Shown one piece after another: positions 1 through 10,100 of a stretch of DNA of 64,000 bases. The number at the start of each line of letters is the position of its first letter. Position 1 is the first letter of the stretch. Made by a program: the position numbers and the translations under genes. The notes beneath the pieces are model-generated. The model saw only the letters and a program-made list of their open reading frames with translations. It made no database searches and had not been told where the DNA came from. Location of the stretch: positions 1,089,856 through 1,153,855 of the forward strand of contig JAWRVZ010000133.1 of assembly GCA_037043235.1 (NCBI GenBank). The letters are read 5' to 3'. This DNA is from Rhodeus uyekii (Eukaryota > Chordata > Actinopteri > Cypriniformes > Acheilognathidae).

Positions 1-360
1 TGAAAGAAAGAAAATCTTTTTAAAAAGCAAAAACACTAAATAATTACTAAATGTCAAAAACACTAATCTTTTCAGTTATCTGATATTGCTGTTTTGTTTA
101 TAGCGCAACAAGAATAGTTGCTTTAATAAAATTATAAGATTCAAACAGCTGCTTTTAAAACCTCCAAAAAGTCAGAAATTGTAAGTGAATTACTGTAACC
201 TTAAAATGAGTTATGGGTAAAAAATAAAAATAAAAATTGTGATAAGCAACATTGTACCTTAAATGCGTTTAATTGAGCTTAATTTGTATTGAACCTGGAA
301 AATTCCTTAATCATTCCTATTAGAGCACTAGCACTAAAAATATGTAAGCTACTTGACTAA
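1..360. other. AT-rich flanking DNA, no gene seen
   Basis: AT-rich sequence with no long reading frame, splice-consistent exon or recognisable repeat. Its last five bases (356-360, ACTAA) form the left target-site duplication of the LTR element that follows. Confidence 0.6.
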
Positions 361-688
361 TGTCACAGTCTGGTCTCGTCTCTCACCTTCCGGGTCCTTC
401 TAGATTGTTCCACACCTGTCTCGTTAATCACTGCCCAAGTCCCGTCAGCTGTGTGTAGTTTCCTCGTCTCCATAAATACCCTCCTGTGTCCCTTTGTGTT
501 TGTCGGTAATTGTCAGTGTTACATGGTAGTTTGTCTAGTGTGTGGATGCTCCCTCCCGTGGTTTCCTGAGTTTACAGTTTTGCACCATCGCGTGCCGTTT
601 TTGTTTCTAGTTGTTAATAAAGTCTTTGTGTTCTTAATCTCCGTGTCTCCGAGTGCTCCGCATCACACATCAGCCCACAGCCGTGACA
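361..688 (+). repeat. 5' LTR of the gag-only element
   Basis: 328-bp LTR with TGTCAC...GTGACA ends. It contains a TATA-like ATAAATA at about 472-478 and an AATAAA at about 617-622, as expected for an LTR promoter and polyadenylation signal. A start about 25-30 bp after the TATA-like box would fall near 501. Confidence 0.93.
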
Positions 689-689
689 G

Positions 690-699
690 AATTACCGAC
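690..699 (+). promoter_or_regulatory. Putative self-priming primer-binding site
   Basis: The sequence directly after the 5' LTR does not begin with TGG, as a tRNA-primed site would. AATTACCGAC at 690-699 is the exact reverse complement of GTCGGTAATT at 502-511 in the LTR, close to where transcription should start. This matches the self-priming arrangement known from Tf1-type LTR elements, where the RNA 5' end anneals to the primer-binding site. Function is inferred; the complementarity is visible. Confidence 0.55.
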
Positions 700-739
700 C
701 GGGTTTTTTGTCACCCGAAAGACAAGAGAATCAGCTGTT

Positions 740-2761
740 ATGGAGTTGGCCAACCGATTCATCGCTACAGCTCGTCGGCATACGGAGTTAGCCCCTTATT
801 CCCGAGAGTTCTGTGAGCTCGCCGCTACCTCCGGCCTCGACGACGCAGCGCTGAAGACTATTTACTGGGTCGGGGCGAACTACTACCAACTGCGAGACCT
901 CCCAGACACCAGTGGGCTCAGCTGGCGGGAGGCCGTTGCAAAGTGTCTGGAGAGCGTCTCAGCCCGATCCAGTCAGCAAAAACCACCACTTACCTCTCCT
1001 ACAGCGGCAGCGCGTCCCTCAGCCTCAACGCCCGCACCTCATGGGGATGATCCTGTGCCCGCTAGAGTGCAGCCCGGACCAGTTCATCTCGCTGGTCGGG
1101 CTGCGTTCGCGACCCCAGTGTGTCAGCCCCTTACTGCGCCCGTTGATTATCCGAGAGCGCCTGCCTCAAGTGAACCGATTCCCGGAGTGAATGAACCGAG
1201 TGCAGCGCCAGTTCCCGCGCCTCGCCGCCAGTCAGCGCCAAAGCCCCAGCCAGTGCCAGCGCCAGAGATCCTCCAGCCAAAGCCAGAGATCCTCCAGCCA
1301 AAGCCAGAGATCCTCCAGCCAAAGCCAGAGATCCTCCAGCCAAAGCCAGAGATCCTCCAGCCAAAGCCAGAGATCCTCCAGCCAGTGCCAGCGCCCGAGA
1401 ACCTCCAGCCAGTGCCAGCGCCCGAGATCCTCCAGCCAGTGCCAGCGCCCGAGATCCTCCAGCCAGCGCCCGAGATCCTCCAGCCAGCGCCCGAGATCCT
1501 CCAGCCAGCGCCCGAGATCCTCCAGCCAGCGCCCGAGATCCTCCAGCCAGCGCCCGAGATCCTCCAGCCAGCGCCCGAGAGCCTCAAGCCAGCGCCCGAG
1601 AGCCTCAAGCCAGCGCCCGAGAGCCTCAAGCCAGCGCCCGAGAGCCTCAAGCCAGCGCCCGAGAGCCTCCAGTCAGAGTCCGAGCCCAGCCTGCCAGAGC
1701 ATCCCACTGACCTGGAACTCCCGCCGTGGCCTGAATCGCTGGACCTGCCCGGGCCTCAGGATTGGCCAGATCTCCCGTGGCCCGAACCGCCTCCGCCGGT
1801 GCAGCCGCAGCCGGCCCTCCCAGAGCCTCCGCCGGTGCAGCCGCAGCCGGCCCTCCCAGAGCCTCCGCCGGTGCAGCCGCAGCCGGCACTCCAGCCGGCC
1901 CCGCCTGAGCCACAGCCGTTCCAGCCAGAGCCACAGCCGTTCCAGCCGGTCCAGCCAGAGCCACAGCCAGTCCAGCCGGTCCAGCCAGAGCCACAGCCGG
2001 TCCAGCCGGTCCAGCCAGAGCCACAGCCGGTCCAGCCGGTCCAGCCAGAGCCACAGCCGGTCCAGCCGGACCAGCCAGAGCCACAGCGGTTCCCGCCGGT
2101 CCAGCCAGAGCCACAGCCGCCGGATCCGGACCCAGATCCAGAGCCCGAGCCGCCAGATCCAGAGCCGGTCCCGCCAGAGCCTCCAGAGCCGGTCCCGCCA
2201 GGGCCTCCAGAGCCGGTCCCGCCAGAGCCTCCAGAGCCAGAGCCGGTCCCGCCAGAGCCTCCAGAGCCAGAGCCGGTCCCGCCAGAGCCTCCAGAGCCAG
2301 AGTCGGTCCCGCCAGAGCCTCCAGAGCCAGAGCCGGTCCCGCCAGAGCCTCCAGAGCCAGAGCCGGTCCCGCCAGAGCCTCCAGAGCCAGAGCCGGTCCC
2401 GCCAGAGCCTCCAGAGCCAGAGCCGGTTCCTCCAGATCCAGAGCCTCCACAGCCGGTCCCTCCAGATCCAAAGCCTCCACAGCCGGTCCCTCCAGATCCC
2501 GAGCCTCCAGAGCCAGTCCCTCCAGATACAGAGCTTCCAGAGCCGGTCCCTCCAGATCAAGAGCCTCCGCCGCCGCCGGTCCTCCCTGAGCCTCCGCCGC
2601 CGCCGGTCCTCCCTGAGCCTCCGCCGCCGCCGGTCCTCCCAGAGCCTCCGCCGCCGGCCGTCCCTGAGCCACCTTGGACTGCCGCGCCACCCTGGCGCCC
2701 CATTCCCCCGGTGCTACCCTGGTTCCCCATAGCCCCGGTATCACCCTGGAGACCTCCATGA
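740..2761 (+). CDS. Gag-like protein with long proline-rich repeats
   Basis: A 673-aa ORF starting at the ATG at 740; an upstream in-frame GTG at 653 lies in the LTR and is not a credible start. Residues 1-75 form a compact domain with conserved-looking pieces LDDAALK, GANYYQ, DLPD and LSWRE, which I take to be a degenerate Gag-like module because a related module occurs in the LTR element at 55.4-56.8 kb. Residues about 170-310 are 7-residue repeats (PEILQPK / PAPEILQ / PAPESLK). Then come PVQPEPQ-type repeats, PEPPEPEPVP-type repeats and PEPPPPPVL repeats to the C-terminus. No zinc knuckle, protease or membrane segment is seen. It is the only ORF of the element. Fish annotations sometimes name such ORFs as proteoglycan- or extensin-like because of the repeats; that is composition, not homology. 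Confidence 0.75.
   Translation: MELANRFIATARRHTELAPYSREFCELAATSGLDDAALKTIYWVGANYYQLRDLPDTSGLSWREAVAKCLESVSARSSQQKPPLTSPTAAARPSASTPAPHGDDPVPARVQPGPVHLAGRAAFATPVCQPLTAPVDYPRAPASSEPIPGVNEPSAAPVPAPRRQSAPKPQPVPAPEILQPKPEILQPKPEILQPKPEILQPKPEILQPKPEILQPVPAPENLQPVPAPEILQPVPAPEILQPAPEILQPAPEILQPAPEILQPAPEILQPAPEILQPAPESLKPAPESLKPAPESLKPAPESLKPAPESLQSESEPSLPEHPTDLELPPWPESLDLPGPQDWPDLPWPEPPPPVQPQPALPEPPPVQPQPALPEPPPVQPQPALQPAPPEPQPFQPEPQPFQPVQPEPQPVQPVQPEPQPVQPVQPEPQPVQPVQPEPQPVQPDQPEPQRFPPVQPEPQPPDPDPDPEPEPPDPEPVPPEPPEPVPPGPPEPVPPEPPEPEPVPPEPPEPEPVPPEPPEPESVPPEPPEPEPVPPEPPEPEPVPPEPPEPEPVPPEPPEPEPVPPDPEPPQPVPPDPKPPQPVPPDPEPPEPVPPDTELPEPVPPDQEPPPPPVLPEPPPPPVLPEPPPPPVLPEPPPPAVPEPPWTAAPPWRPIPPVLPWFPIAPVSPWRPP
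1258..1680 (+). repeat. 21-bp coding tandem repeats (PEILQPK/PAPESLK)
   Basis: About twenty 21-bp units encode 7-residue repeats in several successive variants (PEILQPK, PVPAPEILQ, PAPEILQ, PAPESLK). All units are multiples of three, so the frame is preserved through expansion. Confidence 0.9.
1790..2660 (+). repeat. Further coding tandem repeats, 27-45 bp units
   Basis: Blocks of proline-rich repeats follow one another: EPPPVQPQPALP units (about 1790-1890), PVQPEPQPVQ units (about 1910-2110), EPPEPEPVPP units (about 2160-2440), PDPEPPQPVP units (about 2440-2570) and EPPPPPVLP units (about 2565-2660). All stay in frame. Confidence 0.85.
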
Positions 2762-2898
2762 TTCCGGGTAACCTGGTCTCCAGGCTGCCCAACCTCCCAC
2801 CCTTGTTTCTTCTGTTGTCTGGTCTGTCTTGTCCTCCTCCTGTTCCCCCTCCCTCCCCTCCGCAAGGTGTTGCTCACTCGGCGTGAGGTCACGCCTTG

Positions 2899-2913
2899 CG
2901 GGAGGGGGCGTAC
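2899..2913 (+). promoter_or_regulatory. Polypurine tract of the LTR element
   Basis: CGGGAGGGGGCGTAC lies immediately upstream of the 3' LTR, where the plus-strand primer is made. The element at 55.4-56.8 kb has nearly the same tract (GGAAGGGGGGCGTTA on its sense strand). Confidence 0.75.
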
Positions 2914-3241
2914 TGTCACAGTCTGGTCTCGTCTCTCACCTTCCGGGTCCTTCTAGATTGTTCCACACCTGTCTCGTTAATCACTGCCCAAGTCCCGTCA
3001 GCTGTGTGTAGTTTCCTCGTCTCCATAAATACCCTCCTGTGTCCCTTTGTGTTTGTCGGTAATTGTCAGTGTTACATGGTAGTTTGTCTAGTGTGTGGAT
3101 GCTCCCTCCCGTGGTTTCCTGAGTTTACAGTTTTGCACCATCGCGTGCCGTTTTTGTTTCTAGTTGTTAATAAAGTCTTTGTGTTCTTAATCTCCGTGTC
3201 TCCGAGTGCTCCGCATCACACATCAGCCCACAGCCGTGACA
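2914..3241 (+). repeat. 3' LTR of the gag-only element
   Basis: Same length as the 5' LTR and, by eye, identical in sequence. It ends at 3241 next to the target-site duplication ACTAA at 3242-3246. Confidence 0.93.
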
Positions 3242-3246
3242 ACTAA

Positions 3247-3971
3247 TCAGTTAGTAAGTTGTTGGATGACTTGTCAACCACCCTGGCGCATCCCTATTTT
3301 GAGAACCTCTTCTCTTGTCCATGGCACCCACTTTTCTGGCATGAATTGAAGAAGTAGGTCACATGTGGTCGAGTCTTACAGTGCTGTCTTTCACTTGTAC
3401 CAAATGCACAAAAGTGCCCTCAGGAGCTCATTCAGATATGAAAAAAATGAAGAGATTAATGTGTAAACATGACTGGTCAGATAGCTTGACAGGGGTTTGA
3501 ATATGAGTTCTCTTATTAAAATGATTGTGTTATGTTATTCAGCTTACTTTGTGGTGAATCCCGACTCAGCAGATGATGATGATGATTTATAAGAGGGATG
3601 CAATTGGAGGTTTGAGGGGTTCCTACTTCTCTGCATTTCTAACTATTGCCTGATGATGAAGCTCTCAGTAAATGCAGGCAGTGTTACTTTTACTGCAATA
3701 CATAATTGCTTCAATTTCATAGATTTTTACTGAATTTAGGCCTCTACTGAGTGAAGCATGTGTGAATATTATATATCCAACATAATCTTTGTACATCAAC
3801 TATAGAGGCAGCTGATCTTGAGTTGTGGTACCACAGTAAATGTCACTATGAATAAAACATCAGCTACAACAAGATTAATGATGGATTCCCCCCCCCCCCC
3901 CCCCCCCCATGTACATCAATACATAGGTACTTCAATGCCATTTTGTATTTGGCATCTTATATGACTAATTT
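3247..3971. other. Non-coding, poly-C tract at 3888-3908
   Basis: No gene is recognised here. The only notable structure is a run of about 21 C at 3888-3908. Confidence 0.5.
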
Positions 3972-5345
3972 ATCAAGTCAAGTCACCTTTATTTATATAG
4001 CGTTTATATAAATGTTTTATATAATGTAGATTGATGGGACAATCTACATTACAATGTAGATTGTACAATGTAGATTTTCACAATCTAGATTGTTTCAAAG
4101 CAGCTTTACATTGGTCACAGAAAAAACAATATAAACAAAGTTTGTTTGGCTGAACAGTAGCCCCAAAAGAGCAGGCGAAACAATACAATTGCTGAATTTT
4201 AAGTGTTAAGTTTACCCAACTGAGCAAGCCATAGGCGACAGCGGCAAGGAACCAAAACTCCGGCAGGTGACGTAACGAATGAAGAATAGAATGGAGAAAA
4301 AACCTTGGGAGAAATCAGGCTCAGTCGGGGGACCAGTTCTCCTCTGGCCAACAGCCAAACAGTGCATGATTATTATATTGATAACAATTCAAGTCCAATA
4401 TGATGTCCAATTTGGTCCGGTTAGAGATGGGTTCATGATCGTCACAGGGGAGGGTCTAGTAGAATCACGGTCTCCGCAGACACTTCAGGGCAGTGCTGTG
4501 CTTGTGTCCAGGTGCAGGTCCTTCATCTGATCTGGATACGGCCTGGATCCAGCTGACCACGGTAACCTCGGAATAAACAGAGACCAATATCAGCGTAAAT
4601 GCCATTCTTCTTCTGATGTATCGAGTATATCAGAAGTTATGGGAATGTTCCCGGTTCCGGCTGACCTAAATTATGCAGCTTAACAATCATTTTACATGAT
4701 TTGGATTAAAAATGTATGTATAATGTGTTATGTGTATGCCAGGTTGAAGAGATGTGTTTTTAGTCTACATTTAAACTGACAGAGTGTGTCTGCTTCCCGA
4801 ACTGTAATAGGAAGACTGTTCCAGAGTTTAGGAGCTAAATAGGAAAAGGATCGACCACCAGCAGTTGACTTTGATATTCTAGGTATTATAAGCTGGTCAG
4901 TATTTTGGGATCGCAATAGACGTGAAGGACTATAATATGTTAAGAGATCGCTCAAGTACTGTGGAGCTAAACGATTTAATGCTTTGTAAGTAATTAGCAA
5001 GATTTTAAAATGTATTCGCTGTTTAATAGGAAGCCAGTGCAGAACTGGGCTAATATGCTCATACTTCCTGGTTCTAGTAAGAACTCGAGCTGCTGCATTT
5101 TGGACCAGCTGGAATTTGTTTATTAAGCGTGCAGGGCAACCACCTAGTAAAGCATTACAATAATCTAGCCTTGAACTCATAAACGCATGAACTAACTTTT
5201 CCGCATTTGTTTTAGAGAGCATATGTCGTAATTTAGATATATTTTTAAGATGGAAGAATGCCGTTTTACAGATGCTAGAAACATGTCTTTCAAATGAAAA
5301 AATTCTTTCAAAAAAAAGTCTTTCAAATTTATCAGCGGACATTTG
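3972..5345 (-). mobile_element. L2-like LINE, 3' portion
   Basis: A minus-strand 5'-truncated non-LTR retrotransposon. Its 3' UTR ends near 3972 with a TATATAAATAAAG-type tail and a TGACT repeat (TGACTTGACTTGA on its sense strand). The coding part at 4728-5342 is the C-terminal end of an L2/CR1-type reverse transcriptase ORF. The copy is truncated at about 5345, upstream of the catalytic palm. Confidence 0.85.
4728..5342 (-). pseudogene. LINE reverse transcriptase C-terminus (fragment)
   Basis: About 200 residues are open, with typical L2-type C-terminal motifs: SRLDYCNALL, QNAAARVLT, HWLPI, FKILL, GGRSFSYLAPKLWNSLP and FKCRLKTHLF. The YADD-containing catalytic region is absent because of 5' truncation. 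The frame is uninterrupted, so the insertion is fairly young. Confidence 0.88.
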
Positions 5346-5576
5346 TTTAACAAGTACCTTAATTTAACAATTTCTGTATTTATTAAACATTCTTTATGTT
5401 CATGTAAACATTTACCTTAGGGAAACCTAATGAGTGCAGTGCTTCAATTATATTTCTCACAGAGTTTGTCTTAAAGTTTATATCTGTTTTATGTTAATTG
5501 TTCTGCAGATCATCCTTGAGTGAAGCCCTGCTGGGAGAAGTAATGCTCTGTGTGTAGACCTCCCCCTCTTTCAATC

Positions 5577-7163
5577 ATGAGCCACCAGGAGGCGCCACAT
5601 GGCCAGGAGTTGAGAGAGGTGGCTGAGGCAGACCTGGAGCGTAGAGGTCCTGAGGGCCAACAGCCACCCTCATCCCATCGTAGACGTCATGACAACGGAG
5701 ATGGCAGTTCCCGCTCTGGTCGCTCCCGCAACCACCACAGCAACCATGGTACGGAGAATAACCACTACCAGTCCCAACAGCAGGGGGCTCCGCGCTATCG
5801 CAGGTACGAGGGATCCAATGGAGGGATGAACCGCACACGTGCCGCAAGGAGGCCAGCGGAAGATGGGGATACCGAACAGCAACCAATTCAGCAGCCCATT
5901 CCACGACCCGCAGTGACACGCTACCGCAGACAGGGGGACAACGAGGCCCGACTCCGGGCACAGCAACAGAGACAGCGGGAGAGGCAACAGAGAGATGCTG
6001 AGAGAGCCGAACAGCACAGGCTGGAACATCAACAGCATCTCATCTCCCCTACGCAAGCCGTGCCACCTGCCAGAGAGCCAGAGGAAGCTGAGGATGATGA
6101 GGGAGATGGTGGAAACGCTTTGGCCCGATCCGCCAGCACTGAGAGTGGCTTCCACAACCACACAGATCGGGCAGAGGGGGATGCTGTCATGGTTCATGAA
6201 GCAGAGCCTGAAGACGAAAGCACATACGGCATCCCACTGCGCCCGGAAGCGGAGGAGTACACCGAGAGTGCAGAGTCAGAGCAACAGCACGGAGGTCCAG
6301 CTTACCTCCAACCACAATACCCACCTCAGCCGCCACCCCTACCTCGAGAGCCCCTGCCTAATGCTGAGAGGCCCCTTGATGCAGAGACGCTAAACCCCAA
6401 CTACTCCAATTATGTTTACACTCAACCCATGTACCGAAGTCCCACCGGAGCAGGAGAGGCCCGTGAAGGTGGTGCAACAGAAGATGAGCCATACTCTGAG
6501 CCCTACGCTGAATACACCATTCAGGAGCACGTTTATGAGGAGATAACGGATGGTCCCACGACTAAAGCTGAGGGGCAGACTCCACAACAGCGTAGGGCAG
6601 ATTTCAGACTCTTCGAGCGCGACTTATACCAGCAACAGGAGGCTGTTGGGTCAAGGCTCCACCATTACGACGAGCGATCTGATGGAGAGTCAGACAGCCC
6701 TGAAAAGGAAGCAGAGTTTGCTCCGTACCCTCGTGTCGATAGCTGCGAGCAGGATGAGGACATTGACCAGATTGTGGCAGAGGTGAAGGAGAGTCTGAGC
6801 TCGCAGAGCCTGGAGCGTGTTGCCATGGGCCTGGACAAGGACCATGATGAAGAAGAGTGGACTGAGTCAGAGTCTCATGGTCAAATGGACGAAATCAAAC
6901 CCGCAGAGCCAGAAGGAGAGGATGGAGATCAGCCCCCCAGAAGTCCTTCAGAAGAGCCAGCTCCAGCCGTGAAGAGCAGTCGTGAAAAGAGAGATGCAAT
7001 CTCACTGGCTATTAAGGACATCAAAGAGGCGATAGAGGAGGTGAAGACAAGGACGGTCCGCTCGCCCTACACGCCAGACGAGCCCAAAGAACCTATCTGG
7101 GTAATGAGGCAGGACTTGAGTCCTTCGGCAGAATCTGACCTGCAGCCGTCTCTGGGGGCTGAT
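5577..7163 (+). CDS. apba1: apba1 coding exon 1
   Basis: 529 codons, phase 0 end, donor GAT|GTGAGT. It encodes the disordered N-terminus, the Munc18- and CASK-interaction segments and the conserved SREKRDAISLAIKDIKEAI helix. An acceptor-like stretch (TTCTGCAG) lies at 5501-5508, upstream of the ATG. Confidence 0.96.
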
Positions 7164-10100
7164 GTGAGTATGAGCCGCACTATGCAAGAAGTCCTTCTTT
7201 TTTGATACTCTGTTATTGCACTGCAGTTAATGCTTTGTAGCATCAAAACTGTTGTTGTTTTCACCATTTTATTTCTGTGGTATAATTTTACTTACAAAAT
7301 CACTCAATGACAATGTAAATTCTGTCACAATTTACTCGTCCTCATGTCATTCCAAACTCAAGACTTTGGTTAATCTTCAAAGCACAAATTAAGATACTTT
7401 TAATGAAACCTGAGAGGTTTAAGATTTTACTCACATATAAACACACATACATAGACCCCATGCGATAATGGTAATACAAAAGCTAGTGCACGAGTCATGC
7501 ACTTGAACAAACCTCATCGGTTCTTGCACGTTAGAGTTTCTGTGGTGTGCCATATGTGATGCTGTTTATTGTTTAGATGTAAATAAAAGTCTAAATATCT
7601 GTTCATCATATAAAAGAATCATATCTATTCACATAACTTGTATTAAAAATTTCAGTTTATGATGTCTTTATGACCTTTTTATATTATTTGGTTGTTTTGG
7701 TTACCTGGTCTTACATGTGTTTCAAAGATTAACCAAAATCTTATTCAGTGTTGAAACAATATGAGTTTAAGAAAATGATGACAGAATTTGCATTTTTGAG
7801 TGAACTAACCCTAAAGACATCTACAACATGCTTCACTCTTCATCTGCATTCATTGTTCAATTCGTCAGATATTTGAGGGATTAAATATACATCCACCTGC
7901 ACTTTTCTTTTAGTGCAAGCGCTCAACACAGAGGCCAGTTGTAGGTCCAACTCAGAGAAAATTACACACAGTTGATGACAGTGATAAGATGTTTAGACTT
8001 GTTTTCCTTATCTCTGTATTCTAATTTATGTGAAATATTTGTAGCAGGTGCAGCAAATGACAAAAAACAATCTCTCAAGGAGAACATGTACAATTGCGTT
8101 GTTGTTCAGCCTCACAGAGTGCATTACATAATTTCTCTGGTCGTGACTTTACTCTGTCACTGTTCTTTTCTGGAGAGGACGATGGCACACACTAGTCTCT
8201 GTCTTATGAGTGGTGCCTGCCACGGCGGCGAACAAATTGCATGTCGCTAGAAAACTGCTCGTGCTCATAGAACGGCTCTCCTTATCCGTGGCCTAGAGGG
8301 CTCATCTGTATTCTGCGAGTGCTACACATGACCAGCATGTGCAAATGAAGTTGTGCTCCTCCTCAGCCACAACAGACGGTGTCTGAACAGAGCATTGAGT
8401 GAAAGATGAGCTCTTGGTATTAGAAAGGCAACAAAATTACTATGTCTTTACTTTTCTTCTCTCTCTTTTTTCCTCTTTTGTTCTTCTCATTATCTGAGAT
8501 AAGTATTACCCTTTTTATTAACATAATGAGTAGATGTCATTCAAATGCGCCCACGGTTAGTATTAACTTTATGGTATCATCTCATGATATGTGCTTGAGA
8601 TTTGTGATATCTTTTCCTTTGTTTTACATTTGCATAATTAATAGATTCTGTGCTGTGTAATTTTAGTCAACCTGAATCAGTCACATTGTCTTTTACCAAC
8701 ACATTACCGAGATATGGTACACATACTCTGTCTCACTAAACAAACAACGCAAAGCCCAGCTCATCTGTTGCCTATTTCGACAGTGTTAATTAATCACCAT
8801 TGTTTGTCTGAGCAGTATTCATGAGCACAAGGCCTCATTTGGAAGCAGTTCTATGGGATCGAGGGCTTTTGGCTCTCTGATGAGAGGGAACATTTTCTTG
8901 TGCATTTAGAGAAAAAGGAAAGAATTGAACTTAATTGAAAACTCCCATTGGGAGTTTAAAGAAGACACCAGCCACCACCCACTGCAATTATGGGTAAATT
9001 TGTAAATGATTGTGATTATGTATTTTAAGGTTTTATCTTAAGCATGTTATTTTTTTACACTCACATCCCACAACATATTTTATTCAGGTCACTGTGGAGG
9101 TTTCTGTGGTTCCCATGTTCATTTTCTTATGTGCTTTTGTCATTTGTGTTTGTATTTAAAAAAAATTTTTATTTCTGTTTAGCTTTAGTTTATTTTTATT
9201 GCAACTGTGCCTTAAATGTATTTTATTTTTGTACTTTTTCATCTGAGATTTATATTTTATTTATTTATATTTTTTCAATTACCAAAATTCATGAGGTTCA
9301 CTTATAATTTTAATCAAGTTTTCTTATATTTCTCAAGTTTTTTGGTCAGATCTCCCCTTCAAAACGTTACAAAATGTGGCTTTTAACACAATGCGATACT
9401 CAAATCCAGTGTAGGCTAATATCGGCCTTTAAGCAATTGAACACCAGTGGGCAGGTGATGATGTAAAACTATTCGTTGACGTCTTGCTTTGGAGGCAGAC
9501 ATATGCAAATGATGTCACCGGTCTTGCAATATTCAAACGAGACATTTTTGGAGCTTGATTAAATAAATGCTTTGCTTATAATGCTATGGAACTTGCAGGA
9601 TGTTTCAATGGTACAAATATTGCCAAAAGATCAAGGCAAATTTGATTTCCCATCTCATGACCCTTTTACTGGTTTAACATATACAGTAATACCTCGGTTT
9701 ACGAGTTTAATTCGTTCCAAGAGCGAGCTCGTAACCCAAAATGCTCGTACACCAAAACAATTTTCCCCATAGGAATGCACTAAAAATCACTTGATTCGTT
9801 CCACAGGACCATAAATGCCCATTTTAAATATTTTTTGGGTTTTAACCTATTAATTACATTTAAAATTATAACCATTAAGATCTCATATAAATACTAATTA
9901 AGTATTTTTAGAGTTTAACTGTAAATTTTTAACAATTTACTGTAACATGCACTTTACCTCTTCACTGCTTGCATGATGGAGACGAGTGGAGAGGGGAGGG
10001 GGGGGGGCGGGGTTACTGCTTATATATTTCACTATATTGTAGCGTTGCTTCTTTTAATAACCAGACAGGTTCCTTCTCATTCAGAGATTTTATTGAGAAC

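Larger units (their letters stand above)
361..3241 (+). mobile_element. Non-autonomous (gag-only) LTR retrotransposon
   Basis: Two 328-bp direct repeats (361-688 and 2914-3241) begin TGTCAC and end GTGACA, and I see no difference between them. They flank a 2.2 kb interior, and the whole is bracketed by the 5-bp duplication ACTAA (356-360 and 3242-3246). This is the signature of a recent retrotransposon insertion. The interior has one long ORF (gag-like start, then proline-rich repeats) and a polypurine tract just before the 3' LTR. No protease, reverse transcriptase, RNase H or integrase is encoded, so it must be mobilised in trans. The family resembles Ty3/Gypsy-type elements of fish, but without pol the assignment is an inference. 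Confidence 0.93.

Noticed and set aside
1131..2919. Long antisense ORFs (up to 381 codons) opposite the proline-rich ORF
   Set aside because: They are shadows of GC-rich repeats without stop codons in any frame. Their composition (Ala/Leu/Gly or Trp/Arg repeats) has no independent support.
7164..7205. Read-through end of apba1 exon 1 as an alternative terminus
   Set aside because: The frame stays open for only 13 codons past a strong GTGAGT donor, and the residues are not family-like.
7972..9307. Small hydrophobic ORFs of 70-92 codons in apba1 intron 1
   Set aside because: They are AT-rich chance frames (Phe/Leu/Ile-rich) with no conserved motif or splice context.
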